NCBI GenBank assembly: GCA_002423185.1
Contig: DIUX01000006.1
Coordinates: 124,235-188,234 of the forward strand
Direction of reading: 5' to 3'
DNA from: Micavibrio sp. UBA6147
GTDB lineage: Bacteria; Pseudomonadota; Alphaproteobacteria; Micavibrionales; UBA1664
DNA length: 64,000 nt
Below, in pieces: positions 1 to 9,036 of the stretch (positions are counted from its first letter, which is position 1; every line of letters starts with the position of its first letter). The notes below the pieces were generated by a model. The model did no database searches. It worked only from the letters and a program-made list of their open reading frames with translations, and had not been told where the DNA came from. The translations under genes and the position numbers were made by a program.

Positions 1-1024
1 CCTCCATCGGTTTATCGAGCGGGATGATATCGAGCAAGACTTGCCCCGGCTGAATCACTGCGCCGACCGTGTGAACGCTCAACCCCTTCACCATGCCGGA
101 GGCTGTGGCGCGAATTTGCAGGCGGTTGCTGCGTTCCTCCAGCTTTTGGATGATTTCGGTGTTTTGGGCTTTTTCGCTCAGAATCTGCGCCAGTTTTTCA
201 TGGACTTCGTCGCGTTGTGAGGCCGAGAGCGAGCCGAGCCTGCCTTCAAATTCCTTGATTTCCGTCTGCGCTACGGCAATGCGGTTTTGCAGGCTCTTGA
301 TCTCGCCATTGACGGTGTTCAAATGTTGCTTGGTTTCCAGCAATTGCATGTCGGAGGCATAGCCCATGCGGTTTAATTCGGCGCGGCGGTCATAGATGTC
401 CTTGGTGATGGTATAGCTTTGCCGCGCGGTATTGAGGTCATTTTGCAAGGTTTTGATGGATTGCTTTTTCTGGGTTATTTGCTCCGCGATGATCGCACTT
501 TCGGTTTGGCGGGCGAGGAGCATACTCTTGTAAATGGCCTCTTGGTCGGCGACCAAGGCGGCATGGTCGGTGCTGTATTTTGAAAAATCGGGCTGGCGGG
601 CGTCGATGAAGGCGCGGAGTCTTTCTTCTTGCATCTCCAGCGCGATTTGACGGCCTTTGGCGCGGTTCAGGTCTTCTTGAATTCCCGCCTCATGCAGGGC
701 GAACAAAACATCGCCTTTGGCGACTTTGTCGCCCTCTTGGACGGTGATGGCCTTGACAATTCCGCCTTCGAGATGCTGAACCGTTTGCTGCATTCCGTGC
801 GGGACAATCTCGCCCGGGGTACGCGCCAATTCGTTGATATTGGTGAACCCCGCCCAGACCAGAAAGCTCAGGATCGCGAGCGATACCATCGTCATGGTCG
901 AGCGAATGATATGCGGGTTGACGGCCTCCTCCAATTGAATGGCTTGCGACAGATAACGGGTTTGGCGCTCGCGCTTGCGCGACTGTCTTGAGGGTTGTTT
1001 CGTTGTCATCGTGACATGTATCAT
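1..1024 (-). CDS. HlyD-family type I secretion membrane-fusion protein (3' end outside window)
   Basis: This is the periplasmic adaptor of a type I secretion system, linking the inner-membrane ABC transporter to a TolC-like outer-membrane channel. The frame runs without a stop from an ATG at 1024 to the window edge, giving 341 residues. It has a short basic N-terminus, one membrane segment at about residues 45-65, then a lipoyl/barrel-sandwich half (motif HLEGGIVKAITVQEGDKV). A long coiled-coil region follows at about residues 120-300, then the second lipoyl half (GQVLLDIIPLD). The start overlaps the stop of the upstream ABC gene as ATGA, so translation is probably coupled. A second ATG at 1009 is possible. 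The C-terminal part is missing only because the window ends. Confidence 0.93.
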   Translation of the reverse strand, partial: MIHVTMTTKQPSRQSRKRERQTRYLSQAIQLEEAVNPHIIRSTMTMVSLAILSFLVWAGFTNINELARTPGEIVPHGMQQTVQHLEGGIVKAITVQEGDKVAKGDVLFALHEAGIQEDLNRAKGRQIALEMQEERLRAFIDARQPDFSKYSTDHAALVADQEAIYKSMLLARQTESAIIAEQITQKKQSIKTLQNDLNTARQSYTITKDIYDRRAELNRMGYASDMQLLETKQHLNTVNGEIKSLQNRIAVAQTEIKEFEGRLGSLSASQRDEVHEKLAQILSEKAQNTEIIQKLEERSNRLQIRATASGMVKGLSVHTVGAVIQPGQVLLDIIPLDKPME

Positions 1025-3312
1025 GCTGCTTCTCCCGCCAGTGAAGAGGTTATTTTGTCGAACATGACGTCCTTGGGCCCGCTTTGCGGGGCGGCGGGAT
1101 TGCCCAGCCATACCAAAGTATCCGCCATTTGCATGTAATCCTCGCGGTAGGAGCAAATAATGACGGTTTGCCGCCCCTTCACCCGCGCAAGATAGTCTTT
1201 GAGGTTTTTGCCCGTTTGCCCCGAGAGCAACGTATTGGGCAAGTCATCAATCAAAAGGATATTCGCCGGTTGCAAATAGGCGCGCGCCAATGACAGGCGT
1301 GACGCCATGCCGGAGGTGAGCTTCATCGACGCCAGCGAGCCGATCATGGTATTCACCCCATCGGACATGTTTTGCACGTCGTCCCACACATCGGCGCGTT
1401 CAAGCGCTTTGCGCACATCTTCATCACTGGCGAGCGGGTTGGACAGGCGCAGATTTTCGATGATGCTGCCATGGAAAAAATGCGGGGCGGCGGGAACATA
1501 GGCGATTTGGTGGCGCAAATCCGGTGCGTCCAGTTGCCGAATATCAAACCCGTCAATGCGAACCGTTCCCGCCGTTGGACGGTGAAGGGATTGAACGAGT
1601 TTAAGGATCATGGCCTTGCCGGAACCGTTTCCGCCTGAGCCACTGCCCCCAGAACCCTTTCCGCCCGAAACATTCCCCCCTGTTCCGCTCCCCCCCACCA
1701 CGACCACAAGGTCGCCGGCGCGGGCGTCAAAGGACAATCCGCGAAAAACGTCATCGGCGGCGCCTTCGTGCCGGTAGGCAACATCATGGAAGGAGATGCT
1801 GCCCCTGATTCCGGACAGGCGGGAAAAGCTCCGCGCTTCTTCGGCCTCGGTTTTAATCTCCATCAGGTCGTTGACCTGTATGATGCTGTTGCGCAGTTGT
1901 TCGAGCCGCGGAATCATCGTGCAAAGGGAATAAAACGGCGTCAAAATGCGCCACACCAAAATCATCGCCGCCACCAAGGCGCCGGTGCTCATCGCCCCCG
2001 CCCAGATCAAATGCACCCCGACCCCAACCGTTGCAACACCGGACAGAACCGTCAAGGTATGCGCCCCCGTTTCCGCCACCATGCCGAGCCAGCCAAGCTG
2101 GAAATGCGCCATCATTTCGCGCCCCGATAAATGGCGGAATTTTTCCTGCCATTTCGGGATGAGGCCTTGACCGCGAATACCGTCCAGTTTTTCGAATGTT
2201 TCGATGGTGAATTGTTGGCGCGCCGAACTCGCCTTCGCCGCCAGACGGATGGATTGTTTGACCCGCGCCCGCACCGCATAAAACAGCGCGATATAACACG
2301 CAACCATCAACAAAGGCACAAACACAAGCGGCCCCGCAATCATCGCAATTGCCGCAATCGAAATGATAACATACGGTGCCTCCAGCAAGGACAGGAATGC
2401 CGACCCGCTGAAGAAATCGCGGACGGATTCAAAGGTCTTGATCCGCGCGATTTGCGCCGGAACGGAAGCACGCTCGATCAAATCCGGCGACAAGCCAATC
2501 AAATGGGCGAAAATGCGGTTTGATACGATGTTGTCCATGCGCCCCGCCATCCATGAAAGGCCGGTCGAACGAATATGCCGCAACGCCCATTCAAACCCGA
2601 TGGCGAGTAACGCCCCAACCGCCAGCATCGGCAAGGTTTCCGCCGCCCCCGCCGCAATCACGCGGTCATAGACCAACATAATGAATAACGGCGTTGCAAG
2701 GGCGATGATGTTGAGGATTAATCCGGCGCTCAGAACCTGAACCATAGTCCCATCAAACCGGCCGAGCATGGCGCGAAACCATGTATAACCGCTCCCCTTG
2801 CGCATAAAGCGCGAGGTTGTCGAACGGTTTTCATCAAAGTTTTGGAAAAACCATATCTTGCCCTCTTTGTCGAGGCAGGGTGGCACGTTGCTGATTAACT
2901 TCGACAACGGGTCATAGAATTGTAAATTATCGTCACCGTCGCGGCCAAGAATAATGCACGGCGTACCATCGGACGGAATAAACAAGCCGGGCAAGAGCCG
3001 TTCATCAATATCGTTCATGTCGCATTCTGCGGGGCGACAAAAATACCCCATATGCGCCATGGTGTTCAGGACATCGGCCTCGTCCATCGCGGCATGACCA
3101 TAGGGCAGAGCCTCTAGGATGCGGGTGACTTTGCAATTTGGCTCAATCCGCAGGATGAGGGCGCATAAACAGACCTCCCACGCGCCGCGCTCGTTAAAAT
3201 TGCCGCGTCCGGTGCCGGCAAGCAACGACAACATATTCAGGATGGGTTGACTATCGACAAAGCGCTCCATCGCGGAATTGCGGCCTGATTTATTTGCAGT
3301 CTGGTGTTTCAC
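1021..3312 (-). CDS. Type I secretion ABC permease/ATPase, second of a pair, degenerate ATPase
   Basis: A 763-aa exporter half-transporter. It has an N-terminal peptidase-C39-like region without an obvious catalytic Cys-His pair (about 1-165), a six-helix membrane domain (about 190-480) and a C-terminal nucleotide-binding domain. The Walker A is odd: a glycine/serine-rich stretch of about 20 residues sits directly before GGNGSGK, which holds K566. The other ATPase motifs are also off consensus. The signature reads LTSGMAS, Walker B is LLIDD (D690 where the catalytic Glu should be), and the H-loop position reads SYRED with no His. I chose the GTG at 3312 because AAAGGA lies just upstream. A longer ATG start at 3405 would overlap the preceding gene by 62 bases. 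The gene is co-transcribed with 3344-5119 and the adaptor at 1-1024. Confidence 0.9.
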   Translation of the reverse strand: MKHQTANKSGRNSAMERFVDSQPILNMLSLLAGTGRGNFNERGAWEVCLCALILRIEPNCKVTRILEALPYGHAAMDEADVLNTMAHMGYFCRPAECDMNDIDERLLPGLFIPSDGTPCIILGRDGDDNLQFYDPLSKLISNVPPCLDKEGKIWFFQNFDENRSTTSRFMRKGSGYTWFRAMLGRFDGTMVQVLSAGLILNIIALATPLFIMLVYDRVIAAGAAETLPMLAVGALLAIGFEWALRHIRSTGLSWMAGRMDNIVSNRIFAHLIGLSPDLIERASVPAQIARIKTFESVRDFFSGSAFLSLLEAPYVIISIAAIAMIAGPLVFVPLLMVACYIALFYAVRARVKQSIRLAAKASSARQQFTIETFEKLDGIRGQGLIPKWQEKFRHLSGREMMAHFQLGWLGMVAETGAHTLTVLSGVATVGVGVHLIWAGAMSTGALVAAMILVWRILTPFYSLCTMIPRLEQLRNSIIQVNDLMEIKTEAEEARSFSRLSGIRGSISFHDVAYRHEGAADDVFRGLSFDARAGDLVVVVGGSGTGGNVSGGKGSGGSGSGGNGSGKAMILKLVQSLHRPTAGTVRIDGFDIRQLDAPDLRHQIAYVPAAPHFFHGSIIENLRLSNPLASDEDVRKALERADVWDDVQNMSDGVNTMIGSLASMKLTSGMASRLSLARAYLQPANILLIDDLPNTLLSGQTGKNLKDYLARVKGRQTVIICSYREDYMQMADTLVWLGNPAAPQSGPKDVMFDKITSSLAGEAA

Positions 3313-3343
3313 GGTTGTTTCCTTTTGCGTGAATTTTTTGGCG

Positions 3344-5119
3344 TTATAGGCGCAGCTCTTTATAAGGCTTGATATTGTTCTTGCCGGTGATCGGTTCGGC
3401 CTCAATCAACCGTCCGTTTTGCAAGACAAAATGGCGGTCGGCGAGGGAACATATGTTGAGGTCATCCGACACCAAAACCATGGATGCCTTGCCCTGAAGC
3501 CGCGCAAGCAGGCTGTAGATCATCATATAGCCTTCGCGGTCACAGGCGCGGTCGGCATTGTCGAACAGGATCAAGCGCGGCTTGGTGGCAAGGGCGGCGA
3601 CCATCGCGATGCGTTGTTTGATGCCCGCCGCGATGTCGTCCGTGTCGTTGCCGCTGAGCAATGTGTCAAACCCGCCCGCAAGACGCGCGACATCCTTGTC
3701 AACCTGAAGCAAGGCGGCGACTTCGCGGGCTTGCGCCTCACCAACCTGACCGAAACTGGTGATGTTATTGCGGATAGTGCCGCGAAAGATCATCGGGGTG
3801 GCGCGGATAAAGCCGACATGGCGCACCAGTTCTTCGGGGGCGAAGGATTGGATATCCTCGCCGTCTATCATGATTTTCCCCATTGTCGCCGGATAGATTC
3901 CGGCCATGAGTTTGAGCAATGTCGTCTTGCCAGCCCCATGCGCACCGGAGATCAAAATCGTTTCACCGCGGCGAAGACTGAGCGATATGCCCTCCAGCAA
4001 CGGCGCGTCACCGGCGGCATAGGAAAATCCGACATCGCGCAGATCAAGATCGCCGCTGGGGCGGACGCGTCTTTCATGGTTGCGCTGTGCCTCTTGCCGC
4101 TGTGGGGTGGCGAGGAGTTCTTCCACGGTTTTGCGGGCAAGGCGGTAATCCTGATACCGCGCCCACAGGGCCAATGTACGCTGAATCGGCTGCATCATAC
4201 GCCCCGATAACAGCAAGGTCGCAATCAACGCGCCGGTGGTGAGTTGCCCTTGCAAAACAAACAACGCGCCGATACTGATGACTGCGGCGACCATGATATG
4301 CGAAAAAATGCTCCCGATATTAAAGATGCTCGCCGTTTCTTCCGTGACGTCATAGTTTTTGCGGGTGGATTGTTCCTCTAGCGCTTCATAGCGGCGCTCA
4401 AAAAACTTTTCCAAGGCGAAGGATTTGATCGTGTGAACGCCTTCCAGCGCCTCGATTAGAAAGTCAAAGCGCTTGTTATCCGCGTCCTCCCGCGCTTTGA
4501 GAACATCGCGAAGGCGGTATCCTTTCCACAGCGAGATCATCACAAAAGCGCCCAAAATAAATGCCGGAACGGCGGCGAGGTCGCGCCCGATATAGACAAT
4601 CAAGCCAAAGAACAACGGCACGAAGGCAAGCTCCGCCAAAACCGTCAAGGCATAGCCGTTATAAAAGTCTTTGAGTTTGCTGACCGATCCCATGCGGTGA
4701 AGGTGTTCGCCGATCCCATACGCCCCCATGCGCGACAAATCGGCGTTCAAAACCCGCCCCATCGCAAGACAGGCAAGGCGGTGTTCATACGCCGCGCCGC
4801 TGCGCCCCATGATATAGGCGCGGGCAAGCCTTAACAGAGCCTCCAGCATCACCGCCACGCACACCCCCATCACAAGCACCGGAAATGTCCCCGACCCCGC
4901 ATTGGGCAAGATGCGGTCATAGACCTGAAGCGTCATCACCGGCAAAGCCAACGACAAAATGTTAATCGTCAGGGTGTTGAGCAACAAACTATAGACATTG
5001 GCGCGAAACCCTTCGGGGCGCAGGGGGTCACGCCCGCGGGTTGTCGAGGACGCGGACGCAGATGCGGTCGAGGACAGCGATGGTGCCTGTGTTTGGCTTT
5101 GCTTTTGAGCCGATGTCAT
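3344..5119 (-). CDS. Type I secretion ABC permease/ATPase, first of a pair, degenerate ATPase
   Basis: A 591-aa ABC exporter with a six-helix membrane domain (about residues 35-310) and a C-terminal ATPase domain. Walker A is normal (GAHGAGKTT, K398). The signature is IAAGIKQ instead of LSGGQ-type. Walker B reads LILFDNAD, with Asn521 in place of the catalytic Glu. The H-loop is VSDDL with no His. Together with the next gene it probably forms a heterodimeric exporter for the repetitive protein encoded immediately upstream. The start is the ATG at 5119, preceded by AGGAAAA. Pairs of secretion ABC subunits with one degenerate member are known in RTX-type systems. Here both partners look degenerate, which is discussed under findings. 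Confidence 0.92.
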   Translation of the reverse strand: MTSAQKQSQTQAPSLSSTASASASSTTRGRDPLRPEGFRANVYSLLLNTLTINILSLALPVMTLQVYDRILPNAGSGTFPVLVMGVCVAVMLEALLRLARAYIMGRSGAAYEHRLACLAMGRVLNADLSRMGAYGIGEHLHRMGSVSKLKDFYNGYALTVLAELAFVPLFFGLIVYIGRDLAAVPAFILGAFVMISLWKGYRLRDVLKAREDADNKRFDFLIEALEGVHTIKSFALEKFFERRYEALEEQSTRKNYDVTEETASIFNIGSIFSHIMVAAVISIGALFVLQGQLTTGALIATLLLSGRMMQPIQRTLALWARYQDYRLARKTVEELLATPQRQEAQRNHERRVRPSGDLDLRDVGFSYAAGDAPLLEGISLSLRRGETILISGAHGAGKTTLLKLMAGIYPATMGKIMIDGEDIQSFAPEELVRHVGFIRATPMIFRGTIRNNITSFGQVGEAQAREVAALLQVDKDVARLAGGFDTLLSGNDTDDIAAGIKQRIAMVAALATKPRLILFDNADRACDREGYMMIYSLLARLQGKASMVLVSDDLNICSLADRHFVLQNGRLIEAEPITGKNNIKPYKELRL

Positions 5120-5167
5120 GGCTTGTTTTCCTGCTTAGTCTTGACGATTGCAGATACGGGGGGCGGG

Positions 5168-8065
5168 TTATCCGAATAACCCGCCAAAATTTCCAAGGGG
5201 AATTTGTGGAATATCAAGCGCTCCGAGGCCTTCAGCGATGCTGCCGACAGGGTCGGGGAGCACATCACCGCCGCCCAAACCGCCGCCGCCATCGATCACG
5301 TCATCAAACAGGCCGATGCTGTCGCCGAGCGTGCTTTCCGTCCAGCCTCCGCCATCATCGCCGGATAGCAATCCGCCCACCCCGTCACCAGCCCCCGTCA
5401 CGCCGTCCAAAAGGCCGAGCGAGTCCCCAAGGTCGAGGTTCAGGTCATCCGTTGCCGAGTCCAGCCCGTCAAGTATTGCGCCGACCGTGTCTTGCGTGTC
5501 TTGGTCGCCTTCGCCATTTTCGCCGCCCAACGGGTCGCCTAATATTTGCGTGATGGAGTCAATTGGTTGGGTGAGGCTTTCAAGTCCTGCGCCCTCAAAG
5601 TCAACCCCCTCAAGGACATCGGATAAATCGCCGGTGACGATTGTTTCGGCACCGTCATTGACGGAGTCTCCGATTTGAGCCAAAAGCGTGTCTTCGCCGG
5701 TTCCGCCCTCTCCCTCGTTCACGACGGGGTCTGCGGCATTTCCGAAAAGATCGCTGCCGAACCCTAGGTTAAGGTCAAGATCCCCCACGACTTGTTCAAC
5801 CGTATCCAAGGGAATATCCGTTGCCAGCTCCGTAACCGTCACATCAACAATATCAATCCCTGTTGTGACGGTGCCGTCCGTGTCCGGTGCGTCTGAGCCT
5901 TCCTGCGCCCCCGACAACAAATCCGTATGAAGCCCCAAACCAAGGTCAAGGTCGCCAACCAAATCCTCCACCGGATCAAGAGGGAGGTTCAAAGGCTCCC
6001 CCAGTGTTTCGATGGCCTGATTGACGCCCTCAAGCCCGTCCATATCAAGCCCGTCTAGAGCGAGGCCAGACTCAACATCAATGTCTGAATCCGCAGCGTC
6101 ATCGTTATTACCGCCGCCCAAAAGTCCGCCCAAGCCCCCGCCCAAATCTCCAACGAGCGTATCGGCAAGATCAGTCGTTACGGTATTGACCACGGCCTCC
6201 AAATCCCCCGCAACGGCATCATCCACAATGTCGGTCACAGGGTCGGTGATGGTTTGCAGTGTTTCAACAACATCGTCCGTTGCGCCGCCGCTTACATCGC
6301 CCAGCGTATTGCCGAGATCGGCAACAACACCATCCACAATGTCGCCAAGCGTGTCGCCGTCATTGCCGAGGCCGAGGGTGTCGAGGGTATCGGATATAGT
6401 GTCCTCCACCACATCCCCAACCCCGCCGACCACGGCTTCTAAATCCCCCGCAACAACATTATCCACAATGTCGGTGACGGGCTCGGTGATGGTTTGCAGT
6501 GTTTCAACGATGTCGTCCGTCGCGCCGCCGCTTACATCACCCAATACGCCGCCGAGATCGGCAACAACACCATCCACAATGTCGCCAAGTGTGTCGCCGT
6601 CATTGCCGAGGCCGAGTGTTTCGAGGGTATCGGATATAGTATCTTGCACCGTGTCCGTAATTCCGCCGACCAAGGCTTCTAAATCTCCCGCAACAATATT
6701 ATCCACAATGTCGGTGACTGGCTCGGTGATGGTTTGCAGTGTTTCAACGATGTCATCCGTTGCGCCGCCGCTTATATCGCCCAGTACGCCGCCGAGGTCG
6801 GCGACAGCACCGTCCAGCGTGTCGCCGATGGTGGCGGCGGGGTCGATGTTCAGGATATCGAGGGTGTTTTCAATGGTGCTGGTCGCTATGCCCGTCACTG
6901 TTTCGTCAAGCGCTCCGGCGGCCTCCAGCAGGCCGTTAATCCCGCTGTTTAGATCATTCAGGGCGATGTCCGAGATCGCCCCCGTTATCCCGTCAACCGC
7001 CGTTTGTAAGGCCGTGATCGTGTCGGTCAGGTCGGCAACGGCTTGGCCAATCTCGCCAAGCCCCGTTGCATCGCTCAGATCACCCCCTAAATTATCCAGC
7101 AGATTGGTTAAAGGAGTCGTTGCCGAGGACAGGTTAAGATCAGTTGCGATGAGGTCGCCCAGCGGAACGGTCAAATCGGTGTTCAGTGCGTCCAGCACAT
7201 TCAAATCCAGCGTCAGAACCGGTAAATCGCCGCCTAGATTGAGCAAGTCGTTGATGATGTTTGTGACGGAATTGGTGATGGTCGTGATGGTTTCGAGCAG
7301 GTTTTCCATCACCTCCGTCACTTGCGTAATGTCGATGAGTTGTTCGGTCACTTGCGTCAGGTTTTCGGTGATCTCGGTCAGGTCGATGTCAATGGTGATG
7401 CCGCCGCCTGTGCCATCTTCGCCATTTTGGCCGCCTGTACCGTTTGCGCCGTTTGTTCCACTTGCGCCACTCGTACCATTTGTGCCGTTTTGGCCAGAGG
7501 TGCCGTTTTGCCCTGCGACGTCGTCAGGGGTCAGTCCGTCAAGCCCGATGTTTTGCCCGAGGTTTTGCTGTGTTGAGGCAAAGCGCCCTAAATCTGAGGA
7601 TAAGGTTGACGCCCCCACACTGCCCACCGTTGAGGCCGTAAAGTTGCCGCCTGTGCTGTCCGCGCCCGCGGTGTTGCCGTTCAACAAGCCCGAAGTCGGG
7701 CGTCCGGCATCGGTGATGATCCCTCCATTCCCTTGTGACGGGGCATAGTCGGCAGCGGCGTTGGCGATGCTGCCCCCGCTCGGTGCGATTTGGGTAAGCT
7801 GTGCCGCGAAGGGCAGTCCAGTGTCCGATAATGTGATGTCATAGGGGTTGCTCAGGCGCAGCGCTTCCTCGGTCTGCGAGGCTTGCAAGCTGGCGTAGCT
7901 CATATTGCCTGAGCTGAAAATACTTTCCGTCACACCGTCAAGGTCTTCGGCGGCGAATTGGTCGGCATCCAGCTTATTAGGCGGGATAACGGCGGATATG
8001 TCGTTCAGGTCATATCGCATGACATCAGCGGACGGAGCATCCGTGGTTTTTATTTCCTTAATCAT
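5168..8065 (-). CDS. Large repetitive acidic protein, probable type I secretion substrate
   Basis: A 965-aa, Asp/Gly/Leu/Thr-rich protein with no Sec signal peptide, encoded as the first gene of the type I secretion operon and therefore its probable cargo. About 180 low-complexity residues come first, followed by a collagen-like stretch of Gly-X-Y triplets (residues 185-222). Next is a region of threonine/valine/leucine heptad-like repeats (TQVTEQLIDITQVTEV). Three units of about 80 residues follow, sharing cores such as SGGATDDIVETLQTITEPVT, and then shorter degenerate repeats containing VGDLDL. The C-terminus is hydrophobic and Gly-rich (IPLGNFGGLFG). I see no canonical RTX nonapeptide array (GGxGxDxxx). 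An adhesin or surface-layer role is plausible but inferred. Only 48 bases separate it from the ABC gene. Confidence 0.82.
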   Translation of the reverse strand: MIKEIKTTDAPSADVMRYDLNDISAVIPPNKLDADQFAAEDLDGVTESIFSSGNMSYASLQASQTEEALRLSNPYDITLSDTGLPFAAQLTQIAPSGGSIANAAADYAPSQGNGGIITDAGRPTSGLLNGNTAGADSTGGNFTASTVGSVGASTLSSDLGRFASTQQNLGQNIGLDGLTPDDVAGQNGTSGQNGTNGTSGASGTNGANGTGGQNGEDGTGGGITIDIDLTEITENLTQVTEQLIDITQVTEVMENLLETITTITNSVTNIINDLLNLGGDLPVLTLDLNVLDALNTDLTVPLGDLIATDLNLSSATTPLTNLLDNLGGDLSDATGLGEIGQAVADLTDTITALQTAVDGITGAISDIALNDLNSGINGLLEAAGALDETVTGIATSTIENTLDILNIDPAATIGDTLDGAVADLGGVLGDISGGATDDIVETLQTITEPVTDIVDNIVAGDLEALVGGITDTVQDTISDTLETLGLGNDGDTLGDIVDGVVADLGGVLGDVSGGATDDIVETLQTITEPVTDIVDNVVAGDLEAVVGGVGDVVEDTISDTLDTLGLGNDGDTLGDIVDGVVADLGNTLGDVSGGATDDVVETLQTITDPVTDIVDDAVAGDLEAVVNTVTTDLADTLVGDLGGGLGGLLGGGNNDDAADSDIDVESGLALDGLDMDGLEGVNQAIETLGEPLNLPLDPVEDLVGDLDLGLGLHTDLLSGAQEGSDAPDTDGTVTTGIDIVDVTVTELATDIPLDTVEQVVGDLDLNLGFGSDLFGNAADPVVNEGEGGTGEDTLLAQIGDSVNDGAETIVTGDLSDVLEGVDFEGAGLESLTQPIDSITQILGDPLGGENGEGDQDTQDTVGAILDGLDSATDDLNLDLGDSLGLLDGVTGAGDGVGGLLSGDDGGGWTESTLGDSIGLFDDVIDGGGGLGGGDVLPDPVGSIAEGLGALDIPQIPLGNFGGLFG
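6170..6830 (-). repeat. Three 240-bp in-frame tandem repeats in the secreted protein gene
   Basis: Nearly identical blocks recur with a 240-base period. For example, the sequence around ATGTCGCCAAG at 6340 reappears at 6580, and a diverged copy lies at about 6820. Each unit encodes 80 residues containing ADLG(G/N)xLGDxSGGATDD, VETLQTIT and VAGDLEA. The outer edges are approximate because the last unit diverges after about 55 residues. Confidence 0.85.
7400..7513 (-). repeat. Collagen-like Gly-X-Y triplet tract
   Basis: These 38 codons of the secreted protein read as consecutive Gly-X-Y triplets dominated by Gly-Thr-Asn, Gly-Gln-Asn and Gly-Ala-Ser types, with no proline. Codon use varies between triplets, so this is not a recent slippage product. 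Bacterial collagen-like tracts often form stalks in surface proteins. Confidence 0.75.
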
Positions 8066-8146
8066 TTTGTGGCATACTCCTATGTTTACGGCTTAAAAAA
8101 CGTGAAACGGATCAAAACAGAATGATGGAATAATACTGTGGTATTC

Positions 8147-8175
8147 ATTGTAACAATCAATGGTTGCAATTGATT
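8147..8175. promoter_or_regulatory. Palindromic operator candidates between secretion operon and its regulator
   Basis: The AT-rich gap between the divergent genes holds two interlocking symmetric elements. ATTGT-A-ACAAT spans 8147-8157, and AATCAAT-N7-ATTGATT is a perfect 7-base inverted repeat at 8155-8175. The position between a divergent OmpR-type regulator and the secretion operon suggests a binding site for that regulator or another factor. No binding data can be read from sequence. Confidence 0.45.
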
Positions 8176-8242
8176 AAATTTAATGTTTCATTTTGATTGC
8201 ATTTTATTTCTGTTTTGTTTCAAGTGGGAAGGACGACACACA

Positions 8243-8974
8243 ATGGAAACCTTGCTTATTGTCGAGGACAACAAGGTGTTGCGGCGGACGTTGAAAGACC
8301 GAATGGAAAAAGAAGGTTTTTTAATTTTGGAGGCCGCACACGGCAAAAGATTTCTGGAAATTATTAAGGAATATAAAGTTGATTTGATCTTGCTCGACCT
8401 GCATTTGCCCGACGGCAACACATTGAATCTTATTGACGACGTCAAAATTCACACCGATGCGCCGATCATTATCGTCAGTTCGGAAGACGACAAAAAAATG
8501 CGGATTAAAGGCCTTAACAGTGGGGCAGATGACTATGTGTGCAAGCCGTTTGTGATGGATGAGCTGGTCGCCCGCATCAAGGCGAATATCAGGCGTTATG
8601 TTCAGGATTACACCAGCCCGAAGCGCAAACAGAATTTTTCGTGGAAATGCGACCGCATACGCTTTGCCGACTGGATTTTGGATCGGCGGCGGTTTCAAGT
8701 CTACGGCAAAAAAGACCAAAAATCGGGCGATTTGACCATGCGTGAATTCAAGGTGCTGGAAGCCCTCATCAAGAATGCCGGAAAGGTTTTAAAGCGTGAG
8801 GATTTATGCGAAGCTGTGCGCGAAGAAAATTACGTCCCCAATCCCCGCGCAATTGACATTAAAATCACCCGTATTCGCCGGAAAATAAGCGATAAGGCGG
8901 CATCGGCGAGAATCATCCGAACCATTCGCGGTGCGGGTTATATTTTCGATGCGGAGACGGAATTGCTGGATTAA
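8243..8974 (+). CDS. OmpR/PhoB-family response regulator
   Basis: A 243-aa transcription factor. An N-terminal receiver domain has acidic residues E8/D9, phospho-acceptor D52 (LLDLHLPDG) and the conserved Lys in CKPF. A C-terminal winged-helix DNA-binding domain ends in RTIRGAGYIF. I start it at the ATG at 8243, which has GGAAGGA just upstream and begins directly with the receiver fold. The frame could extend to 8183 but would add a 20-residue hydrophobic stretch unusual for the family. It is divergent from the type I secretion operon, so control of that operon is the obvious guess. No partner histidine kinase lies next to it. Confidence 0.92.
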   Translation: METLLIVEDNKVLRRTLKDRMEKEGFLILEAAHGKRFLEIIKEYKVDLILLDLHLPDGNTLNLIDDVKIHTDAPIIIVSSEDDKKMRIKGLNSGADDYVCKPFVMDELVARIKANIRRYVQDYTSPKRKQNFSWKCDRIRFADWILDRRRFQVYGKKDQKSGDLTMREFKVLEALIKNAGKVLKREDLCEAVREENYVPNPRAIDIKITRIRRKISDKAASARIIRTIRGAGYIFDAETELLD

Positions 8975-8975
8975 C

Positions 8976-9014
8976 AAAAAAGACCTGCACAATGTGATGT
9001 GACAGGTCTTTTTT
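8976..9014 (+). terminator. Rho-independent terminator, probably bidirectional
   Basis: A perfect inverted repeat AAAAAGACCTG / CAGGTCTTTTT with a 15-base loop follows two bases after the regulator stop and ends in a T run. The A run on its left side would also serve the converging gene 9037-9471. Confidence 0.88.
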
Positions 9015-9036
9015 GTTATGAACGCGATAGGGGCGG

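Noticed and set aside
3419..4210. 263-codon open frame on the plus strand
   Set aside because: Antisense to the first secretion ABC subunit.
6021..7748. 575-codon open frame on the plus strand, Ser/Pro-rich
   Set aside because: It is the antisense shadow of the repetitive secreted protein; its composition (Ser/Pro/Val) simply mirrors the Gly/Asp/Thr-rich codons on the other strand, and it has no ribosome binding site.
5168..8065. RTX toxin or hemolysin assignment
   Set aside because: No GGxGxDxxx arrays; only isolated Gly/Asp-rich pieces, so only the secretion route is inferred.
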